This document shows, in pieces, positions 8,389-16,866 of a DNA stretch of 64,000 bases. Under the pieces are notes generated by a model. It did not search any database and was not told the DNA's origin. It saw nothing but the letters and a program-made list of their open reading frames with translations. Numbering within the stretch: position 1 is the first letter of the stretch; the number at the start of each line of letters is the position of its first letter. Origin of the DNA: Paenibacillus tritici (GTDB lineage Bacteria; Bacillota; Bacilli; Paenibacillales; Paenibacillaceae); contig NZ_JABMKX010000011.1 of the NCBI RefSeq assembly GCF_013204885.1, positions 186,001 through 250,000 of the forward strand. The letters run 5' to 3'. A program made the position numbers and the translations under genes.

Positions 8389-11300
8389 TTACTCCAATTT
8401 GGCAAAGAGACTGTCCAATTCACTTTGCGTTAACAGGGCCTCCGGAAAATCACTTGGTGTAAACTCCGGTGCCTGCTTACCCGAGCAGTGCTCAATAATA
8501 TTGGCTAATGAAACAAGGTAACACTCCAGCACAGCAACAAGCTGCTCCTCACTGTAATGTTTGCTGCTGCCGGTAAGGCTGACGGTAAGACGGCGGTTCA
8601 GAATATAGACATTAAAATCCAGCATCTCCTGCAGGGTGTTCATTTCGCCTATGTCAGGACCGGTATCTACTGGAATTGCCTTAAAATGTTCATTCTCCAG
8701 CAGTTGGTCCAGATCGCCCAGATAGTTGAACCTGATAGAGCTGCCAGGTGAGCGCGTGGCATAGCCCTTCCTGTTCATCATGACGGCATAGTCGATCTTA
8801 TTACCTGATACGCTGCGTATTTGCTCCTTAACGGCTATAATCTGCTGTGCCAAATCCGCTCCCTCTGCTTGCAAAACCACTGGGTACATGCATGTAAACC
8901 AACCGACTGTTCTGGAAATATCAATCCCCGCATCAATGTCCTCCCGGCCATGTCCTTCAAGCTCAACACTTATTTCATTTGCCGGCCAATACTTTGTGCA
9001 CATTACTGCCAAGGCGGCCAGTAATAGATCATTAGTCTGAGTATGATAGGCTTGGTTCGCCTCATTCATAAGTCTCCCGGTGTTCCCCGTATCCATAGTA
9101 CGCTGCAGACTATGGTTGACTGGAACCTGTCCTTCGGGGGTTAACTCACATTCATTGCTGAAATGAACGGCAGGAGTGCGCTCTAGCAAGTCTGTATTTT
9201 GTGCTTCATGTAAGGATTGTCCATATCGTTCAAGAGATAATGACCATTCTTGGAATGAATGCGTTTTTGATGGTAATTGTATGACGTCATTTGCCATCAT
9301 CTGTCTTAACATAGTGCTCATGTCCTCCAGGATAATTCCCCAGGAGACTATATCGACAGCCAAGTGATGCGCCGTCAGAAGCACATGTATTCCCCGCTCC
9401 CCCAGATGAAACAAACCGGCTCTCAACAGAACCCCTCTACTAATATCAAAGCTCTGTTTCATTCTAGTGCCTATTTCTCGTATCAGTTCGTCCTGCTTCG
9501 GGATCGGGAAGCTCCCAAGATCATAGAAGCAGATTCCTTCTCCTGAAGGTGCCGGTAAAGCTTTGTTGTAATAAAAATGACCGGATGCCGCATTATAATT
9601 CATTCTGAAAATATCATGGTGGCTGATGATTTCCAGTATCATCCGTTCCAGCTGTTCCACCTTCAGGCTTTGCTTGACCAGCAGCATAAGCGACTGATTG
9701 TATTGGTTGGGATCGGGAAATTCCTGAGCCAAGAACCACGAAAGTATGGGAGTTGGTTGTATAATTCCCACAGCCGGCTGTTGTCCGGCTTCTGGCCTTC
9801 CTGACCAATGTACATGCCGAGCCATCTCCCTCAATAAGGGTGCTGTCAACAGATCTTTTATTCTGATTGTGAAGCCCGCAGCACTTAACTTGGAAGCGAT
9901 TTGAATCGCTTTAATGGAATCGCCTCCCAAGGTGAAGAAATGGTCATCGCCTCTCACTGTCTCCAAATGCATCACTTCAGCGATTACCCGGTATAAGATT
10001 TCCTCCTCTGCAGTTAGGCTGGTATCACCGCCAGTGCCCATGCGTTCAGGTCTTACGGGCTTCGGGAGAGAGGATCTGTTCAATTTACCGGCTCCCGTAA
10101 GCGGGAGCTCCTCCAGCTCAACGAAAAACGAGGGAACCATATATTCCGGTAGCCTTGTTAACAGGTATTCTCGTAGTTCTTCTGAAGAGACGGCGCCGCT
10201 TTTCACTAGATAAGCGCATAAATACCTGCCCTGCTCTGAATCCTCCCAATCCTTAACTGATGCTTCCCGGATAGCGGTATGCTGCAATAAGCGGTTCTCT
10301 ATCTCACCAGGCTCTATACGATAGCCTCTTATTTTCACCTGATAGTCAGCTCTTCCGATATACTCTATAATGCCGCCGGATATAAAACGGGCCAAGTCAC
10401 CGGTTCTGTACATTCGTTGTCCAGGAATAAAGGGATTATCCACAAACTTCTCCTGTGACAACTCCGTTCTGTTCAGATAACCTCTGGCAACCCCTTGACC
10501 CGATATATACAATTCTCCAATGGCATACGGAGGTACAGGATTACCGCCTCGATCCAGAATATAAATCTGTACGTTGCCTGCAGGGCGGCCAATAGGAACG
10601 GATGCGCCATTATCCAGATTAGGATTATACTGATGTATCATACATCCAACCACTGTTTCGGTCGGTCCGTATTCATTGTAGATTTGTACCTGTTGCTGCT
10701 TGAAATACTTCTGTACCTTTCTTGCGAGTTCTGTGCTTAACATATCGCCGCCTACAATAAACCTTCTTATAGCGGAGCAGGAAAAATCCTGATCCTGGAT
10801 AAGTGAAAGATGCGCCGGAGTAAGCTTCAATACAGTTGCTTTGTTATCCTTAATCACTCTAAACAGAACAAACTCTTCTTCATCATCACGATATATAACA
10901 ATAAGATTACCGGACACCAGCGGAGCAAAAATGGATGTTACCGTTAAATCAAAGGCCAAGGATGAATATAGCGGAATAACCTCTTCATCCGGCCCGAAAT
11001 ACATCTTGGCTGCCCAGCTCACATAATTACTCAGCCCTTGGTGCTCGATCATTGTTCCTTTGGGCACTCCTGTGGAGCCTGATGTATAGATGACATATGC
11101 AAGATCATTCGAATGGATGAATATTCCCGGATTAACCTCTTGACCCTCATAAAGAGCTGAGTCATTTAAATCAATAATTCTCCCGTTATAGGCAATTGCC
11201 TGATTCCACTCACAATTTATTAACAGGATGGGAACAGCAGCTTCGTCGAGAATGAACCGGATACGGTCTGCAGGATATGACGGGTCCAGCGGAATGTAGG

Positions 11301-12909
11301 CTCCTCCAGCCTTCATCACTGCAAGAATGCCAATAATACTCTCCATGGAATGAACGGTGAACAGCCCTGTAACGGTTCCCCTTCCAGCCCCGAATCCGCT
11401 TAATAAACCGGCAAGCTGATTGCTTTTTTTGTTCAACTGACTATAAGTCAGACTCTCATTCCCGAAACAAACGGCAATCTTATCCGGAGACCTCGCCGCC
11501 TGTTCCTCGAACATCGTAATGACGCTCTTGCCCGGGTCATATTTCATTGCTGTGGAATTAAAGTCATAGAGCACGTAATGTTCCTCGTCCTCTGATAATA
11601 AACTTAGACTGCCAACGGGGCGTAAGGGATTAGTACAAGCTTGCTTGATCAAATGCACGATCCGCCTATACATATCCTCTATTTGCTCTTCAGAATAGGC
11701 TTCCTTCTGATAATCAAATTGCAGACTCAGCGCACCGGATGCTGACCAGCTCTTGATCACAAGCTGCAGCTGATATTGCTGTAAGCCGTTATAGAACTCC
11801 TCGTTCTTAACGGAAAAGCCGTTAATCTCAGGTGCCAGTGATGTGTTGTACCAATTTATACAAGCTTGAAATAAGGACGAATGATGTTGTTTGAAAAACT
11901 TCACATCTCCGGTTAACAAATCAAAGGGATACTTTTGATGAAACAGGCCATCCATAATAGTTCTATGAACCCGCGCGATCATCTGCCCTACATTTTCCTC
12001 GTAATTCAATAAAAAACGAAAAGGCATTGTGCTTGTAAACATACCGAAGGCGCTCTTTTCCCTCCGCCCTGAGCGGTTCAGTACAGGGATTCCCAAAAGT
12101 AAGTCGGTCTGACGGAGCATTATGGACGCATATAGCAGATAAACGGCTGTAAAAAAGGAATTGCCGGAGCAGCCATATCGGGCTGTAAATTCCTTAATCT
12201 GCCCGGAAAGCTCTAAGGACAGTTCGAACACGGAGCGGTTACCTTCCAACGATTGACTATTTCTTGCCGATGAATCCTCTAGATCCTGTAATTGCTCGAT
12301 CCAGAAGGCTTTGTCTTTGAGGAAACGCGAAGATTCAAGATAGCGTTGTTCCGTATCAAGATAATTTAGATAAGAGTAAGAGGATTCATCCTCTATTTCG
12401 TGTCCGTAACATAATCTTTCGTAGTTTGTCCCAATCTGCTCGGTCATTACATTCATTGACCATCCGTCCGCAATCAGGTGATGGAATTTCGAGAAATATC
12501 CCATTTCGGATTCGGATATTCGAAATAACGCAAAATAGAAAAGAGAAGCATCTTCCAGATCAAACGGTGTTGAGGCTGTTGCTTGACTCCATTTCTGAAA
12601 TTCTTGTTCCGGTTCAGAGCATTGGGAAAAATCCAGTCTGTCCAATGGGAAGGGCTGGTATGGGGGAACATATTGACAAGGCCCATCCTGTCCTTCTCTA
12701 AATCTTAATCTTATTCCGTCATGCATTCGTATAAACAGATGAATAGCTTGTTCCATTAGATCAAGCTGAACCGGCCCGTTAATCCGTATGGTCCCACCAA
12801 TATTATGAAGACTGGAGCCTGAATGGATTTTGTCCACAACCCAAACCCGCTTTTGCGGATGGCTTAACGAATAGTACTTGCTATCGCCATGCATGTCTTC
12901 TTGTGCCAT
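8389..12909 (-). CDS. NRPS initiation module C-A(Asn)-T-E
   Basis: 1,506 residues; ATG at 12909 with GAGGAG eight bases upstream. Domains: condensation (about 14-440; 'HHLIADG' at 143-149); adenylation (about 455-985; 'YTSGSTGVPKG', 'NEYGPTE', 'YRTGDLAR', terminal Lys in 'GAGKLNR'); thiolation ('FFTLGGDSIKAIQ'); and epimerisation ('HHLAVDIVSWG'), ending in a short tail of the kind that docks to a partner synthetase. There is no thioesterase. Reading the ten pocket residues by alignment to GrsA (FDLTVTS, LKLTP, FIVGG, NEYGPTETVVG, Lys) gives D-L-T-K-I-G-E-V-G-K, the asparagine code. A lone C-A-T-E module at the head of a cluster with this code builds N-acyl-D-Asn, the cap cleaved by ClbP/ZmaM-type peptidases. 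That the C domain accepts a fatty acyl donor is inferred. Confidence 0.95.
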   Translation of the reverse strand: MAQEDMHGDSKYYSLSHPQKRVWVVDKIHSGSSLHNIGGTIRINGPVQLDLMEQAIHLFIRMHDGIRLRFREGQDGPCQYVPPYQPFPLDRLDFSQCSEPEQEFQKWSQATASTPFDLEDASLFYFALFRISESEMGYFSKFHHLIADGWSMNVMTEQIGTNYERLCYGHEIEDESSYSYLNYLDTEQRYLESSRFLKDKAFWIEQLQDLEDSSARNSQSLEGNRSVFELSLELSGQIKEFTARYGCSGNSFFTAVYLLYASIMLRQTDLLLGIPVLNRSGRREKSAFGMFTSTMPFRFLLNYEENVGQMIARVHRTIMDGLFHQKYPFDLLTGDVKFFKQHHSSLFQACINWYNTSLAPEINGFSVKNEEFYNGLQQYQLQLVIKSWSASGALSLQFDYQKEAYSEEQIEDMYRRIVHLIKQACTNPLRPVGSLSLLSEDEEHYVLYDFNSTAMKYDPGKSVITMFEEQAARSPDKIAVCFGNESLTYSQLNKKSNQLAGLLSGFGAGRGTVTGLFTVHSMESIIGILAVMKAGGAYIPLDPSYPADRIRFILDEAAVPILLINCEWNQAIAYNGRIIDLNDSALYEGQEVNPGIFIHSNDLAYVIYTSGSTGVPKGTMIEHQGLSNYVSWAAKMYFGPDEEVIPLYSSLAFDLTVTSIFAPLVSGNLIVIYRDDEEEFVLFRVIKDNKATVLKLTPAHLSLIQDQDFSCSAIRRFIVGGDMLSTELARKVQKYFKQQQVQIYNEYGPTETVVGCMIHQYNPNLDNGASVPIGRPAGNVQIYILDRGGNPVPPYAIGELYISGQGVARGYLNRTELSQEKFVDNPFIPGQRMYRTGDLARFISGGIIEYIGRADYQVKIRGYRIEPGEIENRLLQHTAIREASVKDWEDSEQGRYLCAYLVKSGAVSSEELREYLLTRLPEYMVPSFFVELEELPLTGAGKLNRSSLPKPVRPERMGTGGDTSLTAEEEILYRVIAEVMHLETVRGDDHFFTLGGDSIKAIQIASKLSAAGFTIRIKDLLTAPLLREMARHVHWSGRPEAGQQPAVGIIQPTPILSWFLAQEFPDPNQYNQSLMLLVKQSLKVEQLERMILEIISHHDIFRMNYNAASGHFYYNKALPAPSGEGICFYDLGSFPIPKQDELIREIGTRMKQSFDISRGVLLRAGLFHLGERGIHVLLTAHHLAVDIVSWGIILEDMSTMLRQMMANDVIQLPSKTHSFQEWSLSLERYGQSLHEAQNTDLLERTPAVHFSNECELTPEGQVPVNHSLQRTMDTGNTGRLMNEANQAYHTQTNDLLLAALAVMCTKYWPANEISVELEGHGREDIDAGIDISRTVGWFTCMYPVVLQAEGADLAQQIIAVKEQIRSVSGNKIDYAVMMNRKGYATRSPGSSIRFNYLGDLDQLLENEHFKAIPVDTGPDIGEMNTLQEMLDFNVYILNRRLTVSLTGSSKHYSEEQLVAVLECYLVSLANIIEHCSGKQAPEFTPSDFPEALLTQSELDSLFAKLE

Positions 12910-13012
12910 ATCGTAACTCCTCGAATTTCAAAATATTATAAATTATTCTAAAATGATTCATCTTTTACTATAGTTAACCACTCAAGGAGTCTTTCTTCAA
13001 GTGATCAATTTG

Positions 13013-13600
13013 TTAAATATTACTAATATTAAAATTTTTATCTAAAATATTAAGTGTAGCGCATACAATGAGCATGTAAGGATTGTCGGGGAATTGGATT
13101 GAATGTAGCAAGCGTGTGCGGTCTAATTGGACTTCACGGACATATATGACCGTCTCCCATTCTACCTTCTCATCCTTGTAGCAGAAATAAGGCATCACCC
13201 AAGCAGGTTCCACGGAATCACTTTTGTAAAAGCGATGCCAGTCAAAAAAACCGAATTTCTTTCTCTCCACAACCCCGTCTGAATAACGCAGTTCGATCAG
13301 ATCCTCAAATTCGCCCCAGCAGCAAAAACCCAAAAAGAAAAGCCGATCATAATGCTGTTGGCATTCAACCTGTATAACCTGCTCTTCGCAGCTAACTAAG
13401 TCCATTGCAGCCGTATCTGTTCTGGGAAAAAGAAAAGGAACACCGCCGACAGACTGGACCTGACCATTGGGCATTAAATGTCCTGCCAGACTCTCAAATC
13501 CGTGATTCAGGATTCCCACAATCCCCAATTCCGGCCAAGTTACACCCTTCGTATTGTGGTAAGCTTCAAGACTGACCGTGTGATAAGAATTTGTGTTCAA
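13013..13600 (-). CDS. Unknown beta-rich protein
   Basis: 195 residues, starting at TTG 13600 inside the last codons of the upstream gene (35-base overlap, different frame). I do not recognise a named family. The pattern 'GVPFLFPRT', an alternating beta section, 'FFLGFCCWGEFEDLIELRYSDG' and 'GFFDWHRF' resembles the beta-sandwich sugar-binding or jelly-roll modules found in some glycosidases, so a ligand-binding fold is plausible. There is no signal peptide or membrane helix. It lies just upstream of the NRPS gene (about 100 bases) and is probably in the same transcript. Start choice is uncertain because the ribosome site is weak. Confidence 0.6.
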   Translation of the reverse strand: MNTNSYHTVSLEAYHNTKGVTWPELGIVGILNHGFESLAGHLMPNGQVQSVGGVPFLFPRTDTAAMDLVSCEEQVIQVECQQHYDRLFFLGFCCWGEFEDLIELRYSDGVVERKKFGFFDWHRFYKSDSVEPAWVMPYFCYKDEKVEWETVIYVREVQLDRTRLLHSIQFPDNPYMLIVCATLNILDKNFNISNI

Positions 13601-14561
13601 GCTTAGCTAACATCCCCTCTATATATAGTCTCAGAGCAACTTCACAGCGTTCCTCATACAGGATAATTTTGTCGAGCCGTTCAATTGCTCTCTTCCAGTC
13701 GTAGGTTCCCGTAATTACTGTCTTCATTAACCCATTGCGGAATGCAAGCCATTTGTTGAAGCATTCTTCAAACACTTCAATAAGCGCGTTATTGGCAGTA
13801 TGGTACAAAGGGGATTGTTCGGAGCAATCCAAAAAATATATAAATTCCAGAAATCGGTCCCTAACATCAGTCTGTATTTTAAGCAGATCCCACCATTGTT
13901 CAACATAGCTAACCCCCTCCTCCCGCAAAGCCAGCATATCCTTACGGAATGCTTGCAGACCCGCTATTCCCGTCGCAACGCTCCTGTCTGTCCATCCGGC
14001 AATATGGGTCTGGCAGGCCGTAAGCAGATTAAGAACATTTTGCATATCCATATTGAGCTTCGGTGCTGTCAGACGAAAAGCTTGGGCTCCCCCGGCAATG
14101 TAGCCGTCGTTCACAGCTTCAATCGGTACCCACTCCATAATTTCAGGAATCCAGTCTATTACTAGAGCATGGGTCCGTTCCTGATTGTACTGCTGAATAT
14201 AGAAGTAATGGCCATCATGTGCCCTATGATAATTGATGGTCCACGGAAGGTACCAGCCATCCGAATGGGTGAAGAGTTGCCCGCCTTCGTCCATATAATC
14301 TATCAAATTGGTATAATCGGCCTGAGTATTTTCCATGTGATAAATTTCACATAAACTGGTGTAGAACGGCGGCTTTGCAGCTTCTTTCCGGTGGTGCAAA
14401 AATTCATGCGGAGAATAATAATAGAATCCCCAATTGCCGGAGAACGTGTACTGATAAGGATAACCGCTGTTATGAATATGCAGACAAATCAAATAATCCA
14501 GACAATTAAAAATGGATAATCTCTTCTGGTAAACGGGAATTCTTACCGGCGTGCCCGTCAT
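13566..14561 (-). CDS. BtrH-like (butirosin BtrH N-terminal) protein
   Basis: 331 residues. The N-terminus 'FNCLDYLICLHIHNSG' with a Cys near residue 20, then 'GNWGFYYY', and about 120 residues on 'HDGHYFYIQQYN' followed by 'ALVIDWIPEI', match the Cys...His...Asp layout of BtrH-type proteins. These are papain/C39-fold proteins; the founding member transfers an acyl side chain from a carrier protein in butirosin synthesis. The C-terminal 150 residues are helical. It is the first gene of the minus-strand cluster, its 3' end overlapping the next gene. A role in acyl transfer or processing is inferred from family and neighbours; the match was made by eye. Confidence 0.6.
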   Translation of the reverse strand: MTGTPVRIPVYQKRLSIFNCLDYLICLHIHNSGYPYQYTFSGNWGFYYYSPHEFLHHRKEAAKPPFYTSLCEIYHMENTQADYTNLIDYMDEGGQLFTHSDGWYLPWTINYHRAHDGHYFYIQQYNQERTHALVIDWIPEIMEWVPIEAVNDGYIAGGAQAFRLTAPKLNMDMQNVLNLLTACQTHIAGWTDRSVATGIAGLQAFRKDMLALREEGVSYVEQWWDLLKIQTDVRDRFLEFIYFLDCSEQSPLYHTANNALIEVFEECFNKWLAFRNGLMKTVITGTYDWKRAIERLDKIILYEERCEVALRLYIEGMLAKLEHKFLSHGQS

Positions 14562-14600
14562 ATTCTGCCTCCTGCTTCACTTAATCTGTTAACATTAGTT

Positions 14601-14629
14601 ATTATAAACCAATTCATTGTAAATGTTTG
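14601..14629 (-). promoter_or_regulatory. Candidate promoter of the NRPS/PKS operon
   Basis: On the minus strand a perfect TATAAT lies at 14606-14601, about 40 bases before the first start codon. The hexamer 17 bases upstream (CAAACA, 14629-14624) matches TTGACA at only three positions; a better hexamer, TAGACA (14633-14628), is 21 bases away. It is plausible but weak, and would need an activator. Confidence 0.35.
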
Positions 14630-14752
14630 TCTAAATTGGCTGTTGAAATTTGTCATATTTTGATATAATTTACCCTTTAGGTTAAAGAACCAGCTTCATA
14701 TTTCCGCTATCAGCCTGTATTTCCCTGCCATTAGCTCCACCCTGTTATGTTC

Positions 14753-14823
14753 TATCCTTACGTTATCCTTTGTAATCTTTCACACACCTTTTTCTTGTAG
14801 TTTCAACCTTAGTTAAGGATAAC
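14753..14823. promoter_or_regulatory. TATCCTT boxes upstream of the NRPS/PKS operon
   Basis: The gene-free stretch 14562-14948 holds the operon's upstream region and the terminator of the transporter gene. In it TATCCTT occurs at 14753-14759 and 14764-14770, 11 bases apart (one helical turn), and the inverted GTTATCCTT/AAGGATAAC pair is completed at 14815-14823. This could be a regulator site; no regulator is identified. Confidence 0.3.
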
Positions 14824-14875
14824 ACCGGTTCTTGGAGCGGGGTTTGTTGACAACACTTTTAATTATGTTGTACGC

Positions 14876-14904
14876 AAAAAAGAGCCTGCTTCCAGCAGGC
14901 TCTT
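14876..14904 (-). terminator. Rho-independent terminator of the BCCT gene
   Basis: A perfect 11-bp stem (AAGAGCCTGCT/AGCAGGCTCTT) with a 3-base loop, followed on the minus strand by a run of T. It lies 45 bases after the transporter stop codon and insulates it from the divergent side of the NRPS operon. Confidence 0.9.
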
Positions 14905-14948
14905 AAAGTCAGATCATTCCGTGTACGGTTATGTAAGATTCCCCCAGC

Positions 14949-16499
14949 TTACTTCACAGGAATCTTGATGGCTTCATGTTCCTCCAACAGCTGCTTCAGC
15001 TTTTGGCGTTGACGTTTCTCCCGTTGACGGCGCTCTCTGTCCTCCTCCTGAAGAGCCTTGAGCAGGGAAAAGCACATTCCAATCAGAACAATGGCAAAGG
15101 GTAAAGCGGCTACAATGGAAGCGGTCTGAAGGCCGCTTAACCCGCCGCTAATCAGCAGGACTACAGCGATGGCGGATTGCAGAATGCCCCAGGTCAATTT
15201 CACTCTTGTACTGGGATTGAGATTACCGTCTGAGGTCAGCATGCCCAGAACGAAGGTGGCCGAATCGGCCGAAGCGATAAAAAAGATCATAATCAGGAGG
15301 GTAGCTATAAGCGATACTACAGTACTTAAGGGCAACTGCTCCAGCATGACAAAAAGAGCGGTGGTTGTATCTCCTTTAACGGCTGCTGCCAACTGGGCAC
15401 CATCGAACAATTCCATTTGCAGGCCCGTTCCTCCAAATACCGAAAACCAGACAAAACCGAACAAGCTCGGCACAAGCAGGACGTAAATGACAAATTCCTT
15501 GATCGTCCTTCCCTTGGATACTCTTGCAATAAAGGTTCCGACAAAAGGTGCCCAGGCGATCCACCAGGCCCAATAGAATAAGGTCCACGCCCCGATCCAC
15601 GTTCCCTTTGAAAAAGGCGTTAGCCTCAAGCTCATATTGACGATATTTTGCAGATAGCTTCCTAAAGTGGTTGTAAAGGTTTCGAATATAAATGAAGTCG
15701 GACCTGTTATCCATACGAACAGCATCAAAAGAACGGCTATCACTAAGTTTGCGTTGCTGAGGAGTCTAATTCCCTTGTCCAGACCGCTAGTGGCGGAGAT
15801 GAGGAACAGCACGGTCACTATTGTGATAATTATAATCTGAGCGGCTACGGTGTTAGGAATCCCGAATAAATAATGCAATCCTCCGGTAATCTGCAGAGCC
15901 CCGAGACCCAGTGAAGTAGCGACGCCAAAAATAGTGGCAATCACCGCTAAAATATCAATGGCCTTGCCCAGCCAGCCGGAAACCAGCCGTTCCCCCAATA
16001 ATGGAATAAAGGCTGAGCTGATCAGGCCTTTGTATCCTTTGCGAAACTGGAAATACGCAAGCGCCAATCCGATGACGGCATAAATCGCCCATGGATGCAG
16101 TCCCCAATGGAAAAACGAATATCGCATGGAAATCCTCGCTGCTGCTGTCGTCCCCCCTTCTACACCTTCTGGAGGAGATAAATAATGGGACAAGGGTTCA
16201 GCGACTCCCCAGTATACGATCCCGATCCCCATCCCTGCGCTGAATAGCATCGACAGCCAGGATATTGTGGAATACTCCGGTTCATCTTCGTCGTCTCCCA
16301 GACGGATACTGCCAAACCTGCTGAAGGCCAAATAAAAGGTGAAGATCAGGAAAAACAGAGTAGCCAGCAAATAGAACCAGCCGAAATTGTGGATAGAGAA
16401 CGTGTAAGCAACATTAGCGGTATGGGCCATTTGGTCAGGTGCTACGGCTCCCCATATTGCAAAAATGGCTACGATGGTAATGGCTATTGTAAAAACCAT
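14949..16499 (-). CDS. BCCT-family glycine betaine/choline/carnitine transporter
   Basis: 516 residues with about 12 membrane helices. The family signature region is visible as 'MLFSAGMGIGIVYWGVAEPLSHY' (about 84-106) and the Trp-rich helix as 'WTLFYWAWWIAWAPFVGTFIARVSKG' (about 310-335). The cytoplasmic tail is strongly charged ('EEDRERRQREKRQRQKLKQ'), as in osmotically regulated members. Such proteins import betaine-type osmolytes with sodium. The ATG has GGAGG seven bases upstream. It is monocistronic: terminator at 14876-14904, own upstream region. OpuD/BetP-like; exact substrate cannot be read. Confidence 0.93.
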   Translation of the reverse strand: MVFTIAITIVAIFAIWGAVAPDQMAHTANVAYTFSIHNFGWFYLLATLFFLIFTFYLAFSRFGSIRLGDDEDEPEYSTISWLSMLFSAGMGIGIVYWGVAEPLSHYLSPPEGVEGGTTAAARISMRYSFFHWGLHPWAIYAVIGLALAYFQFRKGYKGLISSAFIPLLGERLVSGWLGKAIDILAVIATIFGVATSLGLGALQITGGLHYLFGIPNTVAAQIIIITIVTVLFLISATSGLDKGIRLLSNANLVIAVLLMLFVWITGPTSFIFETFTTTLGSYLQNIVNMSLRLTPFSKGTWIGAWTLFYWAWWIAWAPFVGTFIARVSKGRTIKEFVIYVLLVPSLFGFVWFSVFGGTGLQMELFDGAQLAAAVKGDTTTALFVMLEQLPLSTVVSLIATLLIMIFFIASADSATFVLGMLTSDGNLNPSTRVKLTWGILQSAIAVVLLISGGLSGLQTASIVAALPFAIVLIGMCFSLLKALQEEDRERRQREKRQRQKLKQLLEEHEAIKIPVK

Positions 16500-16618
16500 A
16501 AATGAACCTCCATTGGTAGTGAATGTGTACAGGTTTTTCTTAAGTATGTGTTACTTCAGCTTTTAGTATGAAACTACCCTTTTAATCATCTAATTTAACA
16601 TTTTAAAAATTTATCACA

Positions 16619-16636
16619 ATCCTTGAAATCACGGGG
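16619..16636. repeat. 18-base repeat, copy 1
   Basis: ATCCTTGAAATCACGGGG occurs here, 120 bases upstream of the BCCT start, and again exactly at 22144-22161 in the mannan-locus divergent promoter region. The rest of the 16500-16866 gap holds an AT-rich leader and a terminator; no gene is seen in it. Confidence 0.6.
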
Positions 16637-16737
16637 CTCAAACCGGCTCGGGAAATTCTACGGAGTGAAGGTTACGCCTTGGCCGTGCGCCGAATGACAG
16701 AGCCGTCTGCTGATGCAAGCCAACCATGACCAAAACG

Positions 16738-16778
16738 CAGAGCAGCGATCCTCCAATAACGGGAGAATCGCTGCTCTG
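16738..16778 (-). terminator. Terminator of the mannan transport operon
   Basis: A 17-bp stem with one mismatch (outer arms CAGAGCAGCGAT/ATCGCTGCTCTG) and a 6-base loop, about 90 bases after the GH130 stop codon. On the minus strand TTTT follows two bases after the stem; on the plus strand TTTTT follows five bases after it, so it may work both ways. Confidence 0.7.
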
Positions 16779-16866
16779 CTCACTTTTTATAGCATTAAGG
16801 ATGAAGAGAACCGTATAAGAGCATGAATGTCTGGGTCTGGACATCCAGCTCATGAAGCGCAGGTCA

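Noticed and set aside
16500..16866. Small minus-strand frame of about 89 codons at 16638-16907
   Set aside because: It crosses the terminator hairpin and the end of the GH130 gene and has no ribosome site.
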